A stretch of DNA of 64,000 nt from Pseudomonadota bacterium (GTDB taxonomy: Bacteria > Pseudomonadota > Alphaproteobacteria > Rhodobacterales > Rhodobacteraceae): the NCBI GenBank assembly GCA_018240425.1, contig JAFEFU010000071.1, positions 1-64,000 of the forward strand, in the 5' to 3' direction. Shown here piece after piece: positions 8,947-18,794 of the stretch (its first letter is position 1; each line of letters starts with the position of its first letter). The notes beneath the pieces were generated by a model. That model saw only the letters and a list, made by a program, of their open reading frames with translations, was not told the origin of the DNA and ran no database searches. The position numbers and the translations under genes are program-made.

Positions 8947-10551
8947 TCACATCCTGAACAGACCGAACCGCGTCGGCTCGATCGGTGCATTCAGCGCCGC
9001 CGACAGCGACAGGGCCAGCACCGCCCGCGTCTTCCGCGGGTCGATGATCCCGTCGTCCCAGAGCCGGGCCGAGGCGTAGAGCGGATGGGACTGTTCCTCG
9101 AACATCAGGGTGGTCGGCCGCTTGAACTCCGCTTCTTCGGCGGCGGACCACTGCCCCCCCGCCCGCTCGATCCCGTCGCGCTTCACGGTCGCCAGCACCC
9201 CCGCCGCCTGCTCGCCGCCCATGACGCTGATGCGCGAGTTCGGCCAGGTCCAGAGGAAGCGCGGCCCGAACGCCCGCCCGGCCATCCCGTAGTTCCCCGC
9301 CCCGAACGAGCCGCCGACGAGGCAGGTGATCTTCGGTACCGAGGTGGTCGCCACCGCCGTCACCATCTTGGCCCCGTGGCGGGCGATGCCCTCGTTTTCA
9401 TACTTCCGCCCGACCATGAACCCGGTGATGTTCTGGAGGAACACCAGCGGGATCGACCGCTGGCTGCACAGTTCGATGAAGTGCGCGCCCTTGATCGCCG
9501 CCTCGGAGAACAGCACGCCGTTGTTGGCGACGATGCCCACCGGGCAGCCCTCGACATGGGCGAACCCCGTCACCAGGGTATCGCCATAGCGCGCCTTGAA
9601 TTCGTCGAGCCTTGAGCCATCCACGATCCGCGCGATCACCTCGCGGATGTCGTAGGGGGTGCGCAGGTCGGCGGGCACTACGCCCAGGATCTCCTCGGGA
9701 TCAAGGGCCGGGGCCTCCGGGCTCTGCCACTCGACGGTCGCAGGCTTGGCCCGGTTCAGGTTCCCCACCGCCCGCCGCGCCAGCGCCAGCGCGTGCGCGT
9801 CATCCTCGGCCAGATAGTCGGCGACGCCGGAGAGCCGCGTGTGCACGTCGCCGCCGCCCAGATCCTCGGCGCTGACCACCTCGCCGGTGGCGGCCTTCAC
9901 CAAGGGCGGCCCGGCGAGGAAGATCGTGCCCTGGTCGCGCACGATGATCGTCACGTCCGACATGGCCGGGACGTAGGCCCCGCCCGCCGTGCAGGACCCC
10001 ATCACCACCGCGATCTGGGCGATGCCCCGCGCCGACATCTGCGCCTGGTTATAGAAGATGCGGCCGAAATGGTCGCGGTCGGGGAAGACCTCGTCCTGGT
10101 TGGGCAGGTTCGCCCCGCCTGAATCCACCAGATAGACGCAGGGCAGGCCATTCTGCCCGGCGATCTCCTGCGCGCGCAGGTGCTTCTTCACCGTCATCGG
10201 ATAATAGGTGCCACCCTTGACGGTGGCGTCGTTGGCCACCACCATCACCTCCTGCCCCATCACCCGGCCGATGCCACAGATCAGCCCCGCACCGGGCGCG
10301 TCGCCGCCATACATGCCATGCGCCGCCGTCGCCCCCACCTCAAGGAAGGGCGAGCCCGCGTCGAGCAGGTTCGCCACCCGCGCGCGCGGCGCCATCTTGC
10401 CGCGCGCAGTGTGGCGGGCGAGGGCCTTGTCGCCACCGCCCTGCGCGGCCAGTTCGGCCGCTTCGCGGGCGGTTTCCAGAAGCGCCAGATGGGCGGCGCG
10501 GTTGGCGCGGAAGCTGTCGGAGGCGGGGAGGGCGGAGGAGAGGAGTTTCAT
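8947..10551 (-). CDS. liuB: methylcrotonyl-CoA carboxylase, carboxyltransferase beta subunit
   Basis: Transfers the carboxyl group from biotin on LiuD to 3-methylcrotonyl-CoA. The 534 residues show both crotonase-like halves of the acyl-CoA carboxyltransferase family: [20 protein letters not shown] in the N-half, [15 protein letters not shown] (about 186-200), and [26 protein letters not shown] in the C-half. ATG start at 10551 with an AGAGGA site supplied by the last codons of the gene inserted upstream. Confidence 0.95.
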   Translation of the reverse strand: MKLLSSALPASDSFRANRAAHLALLETAREAAELAAQGGGDKALARHTARGKMAPRARVANLLDAGSPFLEVGATAAHGMYGGDAPGAGLICGIGRVMGQEVMVVANDATVKGGTYYPMTVKKHLRAQEIAGQNGLPCVYLVDSGGANLPNQDEVFPDRDHFGRIFYNQAQMSARGIAQIAVVMGSCTAGGAYVPAMSDVTIIVRDQGTIFLAGPPLVKAATGEVVSAEDLGGGDVHTRLSGVADYLAEDDAHALALARRAVGNLNRAKPATVEWQSPEAPALDPEEILGVVPADLRTPYDIREVIARIVDGSRLDEFKARYGDTLVTGFAHVEGCPVGIVANNGVLFSEAAIKGAHFIELCSQRSIPLVFLQNITGFMVGRKYENEGIARHGAKMVTAVATTSVPKITCLVGGSFGAGNYGMAGRAFGPRFLWTWPNSRISVMGGEQAAGVLATVKRDGIERAGGQWSAAEEAEFKRPTTLMFEEQSHPLYASARLWDDGIIDPRKTRAVLALSLSAALNAPIEPTRFGLFRM

Positions 10552-10554
10552 CGC

Positions 10555-11052
10555 CTATTCCTCTGGCTCAGAATGAGACCAGCTATACAAATAGAAGGCC
10601 CGCTCGGCAGTTAAGCGCACTTTGCAGTCAGATGACGCGATGTTTCTCATGCTGCCCCCACCCCAACCGGCATATTCCATTAGGCACTGGGAATCTTTGT
10701 AGGCTTTCCAGTCGCGTTCCGCAGATTGCGCGATCTCGACGGCACTGCCTGCCGGAGAAGAATCCTCGGCATCAAGCGCCTGGGCAAAAGCGAGCACCTC
10801 GACATACTCGCGTTTTAGAATTCTGTCCCATGCCGCCGTCTCGGCAGCGTTGCATTGCGCCATACCCAACGTAGACATGCCGCCATTGGCCGTTTGCTGG
10901 CAACTGAGTGAAGCGTCGCCAATGCACCCCTGATCGCCGGATTTCTTGCCCTTTTCAAAGCACGCCTCGACGGTGGCTGCGACGGTGGCGGGATCGTCTG
11001 CCCAAGCGGCCAGCGGACCAATCAAGCAAAGCAAGGGGAGAAGCGGCCTCAC
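10555..11052 (-). CDS. LprI/DUF1311-like exported protein inserted between liuA and liuB
   Basis: A 165-residue protein with an N-terminal signal peptide ([18 protein letters not shown]) and features of the LprI (DUF1311, lysozyme-inhibitor-like) family: an [19 protein letters not shown] segment, then [13 protein letters not shown], then a [22 protein letters not shown] tail with paired cysteines. The start is GTG (GTGAGG), overlapping the liuA stop as GTGA; the TAG stop is three bases before the liuB ATG. These are the same junction features as the gene at 1122-1505. Hand-counted G+C is 64/120 in 10561-10680, lower than the flanking genes. Its last codons carry the liuB ribosome binding site. 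LprI domains occur in inhibitors of lysozyme, but this role is not shown here. Confidence 0.8.
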   Translation of the reverse strand: MRPLLPLLCLIGPLAAWADDPATVAATVEACFEKGKKSGDQGCIGDASLSCQQTANGGMSTLGMAQCNAAETAAWDRILKREYVEVLAFAQALDAEDSSPAGSAVEIAQSAERDWKAYKDSQCLMEYAGWGGGSMRNIASSDCKVRLTAERAFYLYSWSHSEPEE

Positions 11053-12212
11053 GCCCCCGCCCCCATCAGTTCCCGCCCGATCAGCATCCGCCTGATCTCG
11101 CTCGTCCCTGCGCCGATCTCCATCAGTTTGGCGTCGCGGAAAAGCCGCGAGACCACCGAGTCGTTCAGGAACCCCGCGCCGCCCAGCGCCTGGACGGCCT
11201 GATGGGCCTGCACCATCGCCTGTTCGGAACAGTAAAGCACGCAGGCCGCCGCGTCCTGCCTTGTGACCGCGCCCCGGTCGCAGGCCTTGGCGACCTCGTA
11301 GAGATAGGCGCGGGCCGTATTCAGCGCGGTGTACATGTCGGCCACTTTGGCCTGCATCAGCTGGAAATTCCCGATCGGCTGGCCGAACTGCCGGCGCTCG
11401 CGGACATAGGGCATCACCTCGTCGAGGCAGGCGGCCATGATCCCGGTGCCGATCCCCGACAGCACCACCCGCTCGAAATCGAGGCCCGACATCAGCACGC
11501 GCACGCCGCGCCCCTCCTCGCCCAGCACATTCTCGAAAGGCACTTCGCAATTCTCGAAGATCAACTCGCCGGTGTTCGATCCCCGCATCCCCATCTTGTC
11601 GAAATGCGGCCCCTGCGCGAACCCCTTCCAGCCCTTCTCGACCAGAAAGGCGGTGATCCCCTTCGATCCGGCCTCGGGGTCGGTCTTGGCATAGACCACC
11701 AGCACGTCGGCATCCGGCCCGTTGGTGATCCAGTATTTGCTGCCGTTCAGCAGATAATGGTCGTTGCGCTTTTCGGCGCGCAGCTTCATCCCCACCACGT
11801 CCGACCCGGCGCCCGCCTCGGACATGGCCAGGGCGCCGACATGTTCGCCCGAAACGAGCTTCGGCAGATACCGGCGCTTCTGCGCCTCGGACCCGTTCAG
11901 CTTGATCTGGTTGACGCAGAGGTTCGAGTGCGCGCCATAGGACAGGGCGACCGAGGCCGAGGCCCGCGCCAGCTCCTCGATGGCGACCGCATGGGCCAGA
12001 TAGCCCATCCCCGCCCCGCCATAGGCTTCGGGCACCGTGATCCCCAACAGGCCCAGATCGCCCAGCTCGCGCCACAGGGCGGCCGGAAACTGGTTGGAGC
12101 GGTCCACCTCAGCGGCGATGGGCTTCAGCCGCTCCTGCGCCCAGCGGTGCACCATGTCGCGCAGGCCGCCGATATCCTCGCCCAGGTCGAACCTCATCGC
12201 CGCGGTGAACAT
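11049..12212 (-). CDS. liuA: isovaleryl-CoA dehydrogenase
   Basis: FAD-dependent acyl-CoA dehydrogenase, 387 residues, oxidising isovaleryl-CoA to 3-methylcrotonyl-CoA and passing electrons to ETF. Family motifs are visible: [12 protein letters not shown], the flavin-binding [16 protein letters not shown] and [11 protein letters not shown], and near the C-terminus [42 protein letters not shown]. The 'YGAHSNL' and 'GAGTSEI' segments are typical of isovaleryl-CoA dehydrogenases. First gene of the liu operon, with CGGAGG seven bases before the ATG and a palindrome just upstream. Confidence 0.94.
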   Translation of the reverse strand: MFTAAMRFDLGEDIGGLRDMVHRWAQERLKPIAAEVDRSNQFPAALWRELGDLGLLGITVPEAYGGAGMGYLAHAVAIEELARASASVALSYGAHSNLCVNQIKLNGSEAQKRRYLPKLVSGEHVGALAMSEAGAGSDVVGMKLRAEKRNDHYLLNGSKYWITNGPDADVLVVYAKTDPEAGSKGITAFLVEKGWKGFAQGPHFDKMGMRGSNTGELIFENCEVPFENVLGEEGRGVRVLMSGLDFERVVLSGIGTGIMAACLDEVMPYVRERRQFGQPIGNFQLMQAKVADMYTALNTARAYLYEVAKACDRGAVTRQDAAACVLYCSEQAMVQAHQAVQALGGAGFLNDSVVSRLFRDAKLMEIGAGTSEIRRMLIGRELMGAGA

Positions 12213-12231
12213 CGGGGGGCCTCCGATTAAA

Positions 12232-12245
12232 TGAACGTATGTTCA
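12232..12245. promoter_or_regulatory. candidate operator of the liu operon
   Basis: TGAACGTATGTTCA: perfect 5-base arms (TGAAC/GTTCA) around GTAT, centred about 26 bases before the liuA start. Sites of this shape are typical of TetR-type acyl-CoA regulators (FadR/PsrA/LiuQ style). No regulator gene is adjacent, so the binding protein is unknown. Confidence 0.5.
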
Positions 12246-12370
12246 GTTCCTGCCAGAATCACGCCGTCCGGTCAAGGATAACCCCTCTGCGCGGGCTTTG
12301 CCCAACGCGCGGCGGCCCCCCTGGCGTTCCATCGCGCGCGCCCCCCCCATCAGTCACCACGGGCGTGCCG

Positions 12371-13576
12371 TCAGGCAACCCCGCCCTGGAACAGCACCTC
12401 CGCCTCGGCCCGGATGATCCGCGCGATCAGGGCCGCGTCGGCCTCGTCAAAGGTCAGGGGCAGGCGCATGTCGATCAGCCCCGCAAGGATGCGGTCGGTC
12501 TCGGGCAGGCTCTGGGGCGGGGCATAGCGCCAGCTGTCATGGCGGGAGGTAAAGGCCACCGGCTCGGCCGCCCCGAACCATTTCAGCTCGACCCCGCGGC
12601 CCTGGCAGCGGGCAACCAGCGCCTGAACGGCGTCCGCCCGCCAGCCTGGCAAGAGGAACTGGAAAGACGAGCCCACGATACTTTCCTTGTCGGGCCGCGA
12701 CACCAGACGCAGGCCGGGCGTCTCCGCCAGCCCGGCCTCGATCCTCCGGTAAAGCCGGTTCCAGCGGGCGATTTGTGCAGGCATATCAGCCAGTTGCGGG
12801 CGCAGGATTGCCGCGCGCAGATTGTCCATCCGCCCCGAGACATTGGGCGTGACCCAGCGCGCCGCCTCGAACGCCTCGGGCGGCGGCGCGGCGCGGTGGC
12901 GGGGATAGAGCATGTAGCTTCCCGACAGAAGGATCGCCCGCGCCATCAGGTCGGCATCGTCCGAAACGATCAGCCCGCCCTCGCCCGAGTTCAGGTGCTT
13001 GTAGGTCTGGGTCGAATAGCAGCCCATCACCCCATGCCGCCCGGACGGCACGCCCGCCCAGGCGCCGCCCATCGTATGCGCGCAATCCTCGATCACCGGC
13101 AGGCTGGCGCCATTGCAGATCGCCATCAGCCGGTCCATGTCGCAGATGTGCCCGCGCATGTGGCTCAGCATCAGCGCCTTCGCCCCCTGCCCCGCCTTGG
13201 CCGCCAGATCGTCCAGATCTATCGCAAGCCCTTCATCCACCTCGACAAAAACCGGCACTGCACCCACCGAGGCGATCGCCCCCGGCACCGGCGCGAGCGT
13301 GAATCCGTTGGTCAGCACCCGGTCGCCCGGCCCGATGCCGAGCGCCCTGAGCGCGCAGCCCAGCGCATAGCCGCCCGACGCCACCGCCAGACAGTAGCGC
13401 GCCCCGGTGAAGGCCGCGAACTCGACCTCGAGCGCGGCCACCTCGCCCACTTCATCGCCCAGCGTGTTGTAGCGGTGCAGCCGCCCGTGGCGCAGCACCC
13501 CCAGCGCCGCCTCGATGCCCGCCTCCGGGATCGGCTCCTGCTGGGTAAAGGGCTTGTCGAACCGTTCGGCGGTCAT
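12371..13576 (-). CDS. DegT/DnrJ/EryC1-type PLP aminotransferase
   Basis: A 401-residue member of the sugar/cyclitol aminotransferase family. The PLP lysine is K193 in QTYKHLNSGEGG, and D164 in VIEDCAH should hold the pyridine nitrogen. These enzymes usually aminate nucleotide-linked ketosugars or scyllo-inosose, but the substrate cannot be read from the sequence, and no sugar-nucleotide genes are adjacent. The ATG overlaps the stop of the MFS gene (ATGA), so the two are co-translated; this suggests that the transporter moves a substrate or product of the enzyme. Confidence 0.85.
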   Translation of the reverse strand: MTAERFDKPFTQQEPIPEAGIEAALGVLRHGRLHRYNTLGDEVGEVAALEVEFAAFTGARYCLAVASGGYALGCALRALGIGPGDRVLTNGFTLAPVPGAIASVGAVPVFVEVDEGLAIDLDDLAAKAGQGAKALMLSHMRGHICDMDRLMAICNGASLPVIEDCAHTMGGAWAGVPSGRHGVMGCYSTQTYKHLNSGEGGLIVSDDADLMARAILLSGSYMLYPRHRAAPPPEAFEAARWVTPNVSGRMDNLRAAILRPQLADMPAQIARWNRLYRRIEAGLAETPGLRLVSRPDKESIVGSSFQFLLPGWRADAVQALVARCQGRGVELKWFGAAEPVAFTSRHDSWRYAPPQSLPETDRILAGLIDMRLPLTFDEADAALIARIIRAEAEVLFQGGVA

Positions 13577-14805
13577 GCCCTGCCCCCGTCGTGGCCTACA
13601 ACCCACAGGAACAGGCCGAGCGTCAGGAAAAGGCCGCCGCCTGCGATGAAGAAGGCGATGTTTGGCGCCGCCATCGGGCCCGACAGGAACAGCCCGAACA
13701 CCTGGGCGAAGAACACGGTTCCCGCCAGCATGGCGATGTTGGTGATCGCCGAGATTCCGCCCTGCAACTCGCCCTGCGCGTTTTCCGGTACGCGCTGCGA
13801 CATGAGCGCGGTCAGCATCGGATGGACGAACCCCTCGGGCCCGTGCACGACCATCAGGACGAAGACGAAGGCCAGCCCCCCCGCCAGCCCGTAGCCGGTC
13901 GCGGCGATGGCCGCCGAGACCAGCCCGATCAGGACGGTGCGGAACTCGCCGAACCGCTTGACCGCCGGGCCGGACAGCCCGCCCTGGAAGACCGCCATGA
14001 TGACGCCGAACATCGCGAGCGTGACCCCGATCATCGCCTCGGACCAGCCGAACTTGGCCTTGGCCCAGAAGGGCCAGGTGGCGGGATAGACCGACGAGAA
14101 GAAGAAATAGGCGGCCATGACCGCGCACATCGGCAGGACGCCGGAATAGGTGCGGAACACCCGGAAGGCCCCGAACGGGTTCGCGCGCGCCCAGTCGAAG
14201 CGCCGGCGCCGGGCGGCATCCAGCGTCTCGGGCAGGACGAACAGGCCGTAGGCGAAATTCATCAGCGAGATGGCCGCCGCCGCATAGAAGGGCACGCGCG
14301 GCCCGTATTCGCCAAGGATCCCACCGATGGCCGGGCCGATGACGAAGCCGAGGCCGAAGGCCGCGCCCATCCGGCCGAAGGCCCTGGCCCGGTCCTCGGG
14401 CGCGGTCACGTCGGCGATGAAGGCATTGGCGATCACCCACGAGGCTCCGCACAGGCCCGCCAGCCCGCGCCCGACGAACAGCCATCCGAGCGTCGGCGCG
14501 AGGGCCTGGATCAGGAAATCGACCCCCAGCCCGAAGACGGCCAAGAGCATCAGCGGCCGCCGCCCGAAGCGGTCGGACAGGTTGCCCATCAGCGGCCCCG
14601 ACAGGAACTGGACCAGCGAATAGGCCGCCGCCATCCAGCCGCCGATCCGCGCCGCCGAGGCCAGATCGACATGTCCGACATCGCCGATCAGTTCGGGCAT
14701 GACCGGGATGATGATGCCGAAGCCGACCATGTCCAGGAACACGGTGATGAGGACGAACGACCCGGCCCGTCCCTGCCCTGCCCTGACGACCCCGACTTCA
14801 CTCAT
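13573..14805 (-). CDS. TetA-like MFS transporter
   Basis: A 410-residue, 12-helix major facilitator of the drug:H+ antiporter-1 (TetA-like) type. The loop 2-3 signature [15 protein letters not shown] is intact, and the first helix contains the family pattern [18 protein letters not shown]. Start taken at [10 protein letters not shown] (14805); an upstream ATG in frame adds 17 poorly conserved residues. Annotation as a tetracycline exporter would go too far: many alphaproteobacteria carry such homologues with unknown substrates. Coupled to the aminotransferase downstream. Confidence 0.85.
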   Translation of the reverse strand: MSEVGVVRAGQGRAGSFVLITVFLDMVGFGIIIPVMPELIGDVGHVDLASAARIGGWMAAAYSLVQFLSGPLMGNLSDRFGRRPLMLLAVFGLGVDFLIQALAPTLGWLFVGRGLAGLCGASWVIANAFIADVTAPEDRARAFGRMGAAFGLGFVIGPAIGGILGEYGPRVPFYAAAAISLMNFAYGLFVLPETLDAARRRRFDWARANPFGAFRVFRTYSGVLPMCAVMAAYFFFSSVYPATWPFWAKAKFGWSEAMIGVTLAMFGVIMAVFQGGLSGPAVKRFGEFRTVLIGLVSAAIAATGYGLAGGLAFVFVLMVVHGPEGFVHPMLTALMSQRVPENAQGELQGGISAITNIAMLAGTVFFAQVFGLFLSGPMAAPNIAFFIAGGGLFLTLGLFLWVVGHDGGRA

Positions 14806-14833
14806 GCCACGCCTCCCCGGTCGCGGCCTTGTC

Positions 14834-15496
14834 TCAGGGAAGCAGCCGATTGGCAAGCGCGGGGAGTTCGTCGAAATGGCCGATCAGCGCCTCGGGCGCA
14901 AAGCGCGCCACGTCCGCGCCCTCGGGGCCGAAGGTGACCAGCGCGACCGGCACCCCCGCCGCCAGCCCGGTCCTGCGGTCGGTCTCGGTATCGCCCACGA
15001 GGATCGAGCGCGCGACCGTTCCGCCCGCCCTCTCGACCGTCAGCCGGTAGGGCGCGGGATCGGGCTTCCTGACCGGCAGGGTATCGGCCCCGACCAAGGC
15101 GGCAAACAGGCCGCGCACCCCCAGCCGCTCGAGAAGAAGATGGGCCAGCCGCTCGGGCTTGTTGGTGCAGACGCCGGTGGCAAAGCCCGCGCCGCGAAGC
15201 GCCTCGATCGCCGGGATCACGCCGGGATAGAGGCGCGTCTCGCGGTCGATCGCCTGCTCGTAGGCGGCCAGCAGCAGGGGATAGAGTCGGTCGACCTCGG
15301 CCTCGTCCTGCCGCCCGCGCCGGGCCATGCCCAGCCGCAGCATCGCCCGCCCGCCCTGAAAGGCGGTCAGCGCGTCGGCCACCGGGTCCAGCGCCTCGCC
15401 CGCGCCCTCTGCCCGCAGGCAGTGGTTGGCCGCGGCGATCAGGTCCGCCGACGTGTCGGCAAGCGTCCCGTCCAGATCGAAGATCACCGTGCGCAC
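14834..15496 (-). CDS. gph: HAD-superfamily phosphatase, probable phosphoglycolate phosphatase
   Basis: A 220-residue HAD hydrolase with motif I FDLDGTLADT (nucleophile D7), motif II CTNKP, the KPDPAPY lysine loop and motif IV ILVGDTETDRRTG. Length and motifs match Gph, which removes phosphate from 2-phosphoglycolate, but related HAD phosphatases look alike. Start at GTG 15496, since the HAD motif begins four codons later and no better start exists upstream. Confidence 0.8.
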   Translation of the reverse strand: MRTVIFDLDGTLADTSADLIAAANHCLRAEGAGEALDPVADALTAFQGGRAMLRLGMARRGRQDEAEVDRLYPLLLAAYEQAIDRETRLYPGVIPAIEALRGAGFATGVCTNKPERLAHLLLERLGVRGLFAALVGADTLPVRKPDPAPYRLTVERAGGTVARSILVGDTETDRRTGLAAGVPVALVTFGPEGADVARFAPEALIGHFDELPALANRLLP

Positions 15497-15618
15497 AATG
15501 TCACCGCCCCGCCCCCATTGACCCGCTGTAACCTGCCGAAAGGCTTCGTGAAGCGGGCCGGGCTTGCGCGCTTCGGGGCCATCGGTAAAACGGGCGCATC
15601 GAGAAGGAAAGACCGTTC

Positions 15619-16980
15619 ATGCCCGCAGCCCCCGCCGCACTCGTCATCCTTGCCGCCGGTCAGGGCACGCGCATGAACTCGGACCTGCCCAAGGTCCTGC
15701 ACAAGGTGGCGGGCGCGCCGCTGCTGGTCCACGCCATGCGCGCGGGCGCCGCGCTCGCACCCGAGCGGACGGTCATCGTCGCCGGCCACGGCGCCGAGGC
15801 CGTCGCCAAGGTCGCGCGGGACTGGGACGAAGGCGCCGAGGTCGTGATCCAGGCCGAACAGAAAGGCACGGGCCATGCCGTCGCCCAGGCGCTGCCGGCA
15901 CTGGAGGGTTTCCGGGGCAAGGTCGTCGTCCTTTACGGCGACACCCCCTTTGTCCGCGCCGAAACGCTCGAGACCATGCTTTCGGTGGCGGCTGACGTGG
16001 TCGTCCTCGGGTTCCGGTCCGATCCCGCCACCCGCTATGGCCGGCTGATCCTGGCCGAGGACGGCGCGCTGGAGCGGATCGTCGAATACAAGGACGCGAC
16101 CGGGGCAGAACGCGCGGTGACGCTGATGAATTCGGGCGTCCTTTGCGCCGATGCCGCGCTGCTGGCCGACCTTGTCGGCGGCCTGACGAACGACAATGCG
16201 GCGGGCGAGTATTACCTGACCGACGTGGTCGGCGCCGCCCGCGCCCGCGGCCTCGGCGCCCGCACCGTCACCTGCCCCGAAGCCGAGACCCTTGGCGTCA
16301 ACAGCCGCGCCGACCTTGCCGCCGCCGAGGCCGCCTTCCAGGCTGCCGCCCGGTCGGGCGCGATGTCCGACGGCGTGACCCTGACCGCGCCCGAGACCGT
16401 CTTCTTCGGCTTCGACACCGTGGTCGGCCGCGACAGCATCATCGGCCCCAACGTCATCTTCGGCCCGGGCGTGACCGTGGAATCCGAAGCCGAGATCAGG
16501 GGCTTTTGCCACCTCGAGGGCTGCCACATCTCGCGCGGGGCCTCGGTCGGGCCCTTCGCCCGCCTGCGCCCCGGGGCCGAACTCGCCGAGGATGTCCATG
16601 TCGGCAATTTCGTCGAGATCAAGAACGCGATCCTCGACGAAGGGGTGAAGGTCGGGCACCTGACCTATCTCGGCGACGCCCATGTGGGCGAGCGCACCAA
16701 CATCGGCGCCGGCACCGTGACCTGCAATTTCGACGGGGTGATGAAACACCGGACCGAAATCGGGGCGGATGCCTTCATCGGTTCGGACACGATGCTGGTG
16801 GCGCCGGTGACGATCGGTGCGGGCGCGATGACCGGATCGGGTTCGGTCATCACCCGCGACGTGCCGGACGGCGCGCTGGCGCTTGGCCGGGCGGTGCAGG
16901 TGACAAAACCGGGGCTGGCGGCGAAATTGTTCGAAAAGTTCAGGGCGGCAAAGGAAAGACGCCGGAAAGAGGCCGAATAA
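15619..16980 (+). CDS. glmU: bifunctional N-acetylglucosamine-1-P uridyltransferase / glucosamine-1-P acetyltransferase
   Basis: Makes UDP-GlcNAc for peptidoglycan and LPS. The 453 residues comprise a pyrophosphorylase domain (LAAGQGTRMNSDLPKVLH at about 11-28, GDTPF at about 112) and a C-terminal left-handed beta-helix acetyltransferase domain made of hexapeptide repeats, with GNFVEIKNA, YLGDAHVGERTNIGAGTVTCNFDG and a final GSVITRDVP. Its stop and the glmS ATG share one base (TAATG), so the two steps of amino-sugar synthesis are coupled. Confidence 0.97.
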   Translation: MPAAPAALVILAAGQGTRMNSDLPKVLHKVAGAPLLVHAMRAGAALAPERTVIVAGHGAEAVAKVARDWDEGAEVVIQAEQKGTGHAVAQALPALEGFRGKVVVLYGDTPFVRAETLETMLSVAADVVVLGFRSDPATRYGRLILAEDGALERIVEYKDATGAERAVTLMNSGVLCADAALLADLVGGLTNDNAAGEYYLTDVVGAARARGLGARTVTCPEAETLGVNSRADLAAAEAAFQAAARSGAMSDGVTLTAPETVFFGFDTVVGRDSIIGPNVIFGPGVTVESEAEIRGFCHLEGCHISRGASVGPFARLRPGAELAEDVHVGNFVEIKNAILDEGVKVGHLTYLGDAHVGERTNIGAGTVTCNFDGVMKHRTEIGADAFIGSDTMLVAPVTIGAGAMTGSGSVITRDVPDGALALGRAVQVTKPGLAAKLFEKFRAAKERRRKEAE

Positions 16981-18794
16981 TGTGCGGTATTGTCGGGGTT
17001 CTCGGGAACCATGAGGTCGCGCCCCTGCTGGTCGAGGCGCTGAAGCGGCTGGAATATCGCGGCTATGACAGCGCCGGGATCGCCACCGTCCACAACGGCA
17101 GGCTCGACCGCCGCCGCGCCGTCGGCAAGCTGGTCAACCTGTCGGACCTTCTGGTGCACGAACCCTTGGCCGGCAAGGCCGGGATCGGCCATACCCGCTG
17201 GGCCACCCACGGCGCGGCAACCGTGGGCAATGCCCACCCGCACCGCTCGGGCCCGGTCGCGGTCGTCCACAACGGCATCATCGAGAACTTCCGCGACCTG
17301 CGCGAGGAGCTTGCCCGCCACGGGCTGAAACCCGAGACCGAGACCGACACCGAAACCGTCGTCCTTCTGACCCGGCACCACATGGAGCAGGGCCTGAGCC
17401 CGCGCGAGGCGGCGCGGGCCACGCTTGCCAGCCTTCAGGGGGCCTTCGCGCTGTGCTTCCTGTTCGACGGCGAGGAAGATCTGATGGTCGCGGCGCGCAA
17501 GGGATCGCCTCTGGCGATCGGTTACGGCGAGGGCGAGATGTTCGTCGGCTCGGACGCCATCGCGCTGGCGCCGATGACCGACCGCATCTGCTATCTGGAC
17601 GAGGGGGACCATGCCTTCGTCACCCGCAGCGGCGCCGAGATCTTCGACCGCGAGGGCCGGCCCGCCAACCGCGAGATCCAGCAGATCAACCTTGATCAGA
17701 CCCGCATCGAAAAGGGCGGCTACAAGCATTTCATGGCCAAGGAGATCGCCCAGCAGCCGGCGGTGATCGGCGACGCGCTGGCCCATTACCTGCCGGGCGG
17801 CGTCCTCACCCTGCCGGGGGGCCTGGACTTCACCGGGCTCGAGCGGCTGACGCTCGTGGCCTGCGGCACCGCCTCCTACGCTTGTCTCACGGCGAAATAC
17901 TGGTTCGAGCAGCTGGCCGGCCTGCCCTGCGAGGTCGATATCGCCAGCGAGTTCCGCTATCGCGAGCCGCCCTTGCCGGCCAAGTCCTATGCGCTGTTCG
18001 TCAGCCAGTCGGGCGAGACCGCCGACACGCTGGCCGCCCTGCGCTATGCGCAAGGCAAGGTGGAAAGGATCGTCTCGGTCGTGAACGTGCCGACCTCGTC
18101 CATCGCGCGCGAAAGCGACGTGGCGCTGCCGATCCTGGCCGGGGTCGAGGTGGGCGTGGCCTCGACCAAGGCCTTCACCTGCCAGCTTGCCGTCCTTCTC
18201 CTTCTGGCGATCCGGGCGGGCATGGACCGCGGCCGGCTGAGCGCGGCCGAGGCGCGCGCCCATCTGGCCGACCTTGCCCGTCTGCCCGGCCTGATGAACC
18301 AGGCGCTGGCGCGCGAGGGCGAGATCGCCGCCCTGTCGGAAGCCATCGCCGAGGCGCAGGACGTGCTGTTCCTGGGTCGCGGCGCCATGTTTCCCCTGGC
18401 CCTTGAAGGGGCGCTGAAACTGAAGGAAATCAGCTACATCCACGCCGAAGGTTATGCGTCAGGCGAACTGAAGCACGGCCCCATCGCGCTCATCGACCGC
18501 ATGGTGCCGGTGGTGGTCCTCGCCCCCCGCGACGGGCTGTTCGACAAGACCGTCTCGAACATGCAGGAAGTGATGGCCCGCCACGGCAAGGTGCTGCTTG
18601 TCACCGACGCGCAGGGCGGGAACGAGGCCGGCGACGGCACCTGGAAGGTGTTGACCATGCCGACCGTTCCGCCGCTTCTGGCGCCGATCCTCTATGCGGT
18701 TCCGGCCCAGCTGCTGGCCTACCATACGGCCTGCGCCAAGGGGACCGACGTGGACCAGCCGCGCAACCTTGCAAAGTCGGTGACGGTGGAGTGA
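16980..18794 (+). CDS. glmS: glutamine-fructose-6-phosphate aminotransferase (isomerizing)
   Basis: Forms glucosamine-6-phosphate from fructose-6-phosphate and glutamine. The 604 residues begin MCGIVGVLG, with Cys2 as the glutaminase nucleophile; the N-terminal Ntn domain carries GHTRWATHG and HNGIIENF. Two SIS domains follow (SQSGETADT; STKAFTCQ), and the C-terminus ends DVDQPRNLAKSVTVE as in the family. ATG at 16980-16982 overlaps the glmU stop. No glmS ribozyme would be expected here, and the intergenic space is absent. Confidence 0.97.
   Translation: MCGIVGVLGNHEVAPLLVEALKRLEYRGYDSAGIATVHNGRLDRRRAVGKLVNLSDLLVHEPLAGKAGIGHTRWATHGAATVGNAHPHRSGPVAVVHNGIIENFRDLREELARHGLKPETETDTETVVLLTRHHMEQGLSPREAARATLASLQGAFALCFLFDGEEDLMVAARKGSPLAIGYGEGEMFVGSDAIALAPMTDRICYLDEGDHAFVTRSGAEIFDREGRPANREIQQINLDQTRIEKGGYKHFMAKEIAQQPAVIGDALAHYLPGGVLTLPGGLDFTGLERLTLVACGTASYACLTAKYWFEQLAGLPCEVDIASEFRYREPPLPAKSYALFVSQSGETADTLAALRYAQGKVERIVSVVNVPTSSIARESDVALPILAGVEVGVASTKAFTCQLAVLLLLAIRAGMDRGRLSAAEARAHLADLARLPGLMNQALAREGEIAALSEAIAEAQDVLFLGRGAMFPLALEGALKLKEISYIHAEGYASGELKHGPIALIDRMVPVVVLAPRDGLFDKTVSNMQEVMARHGKVLLVTDAQGGNEAGDGTWKVLTMPTVPPLLAPILYAVPAQLLAYHTACAKGTDVDQPRNLAKSVTVE

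Noticed and set aside
13573-14805. Tetracycline resistance gene tetA
   Set aside because: Only the general antiporter family pattern is seen; no adjacent TetR repressor or resistance context, so resistance is not claimed.
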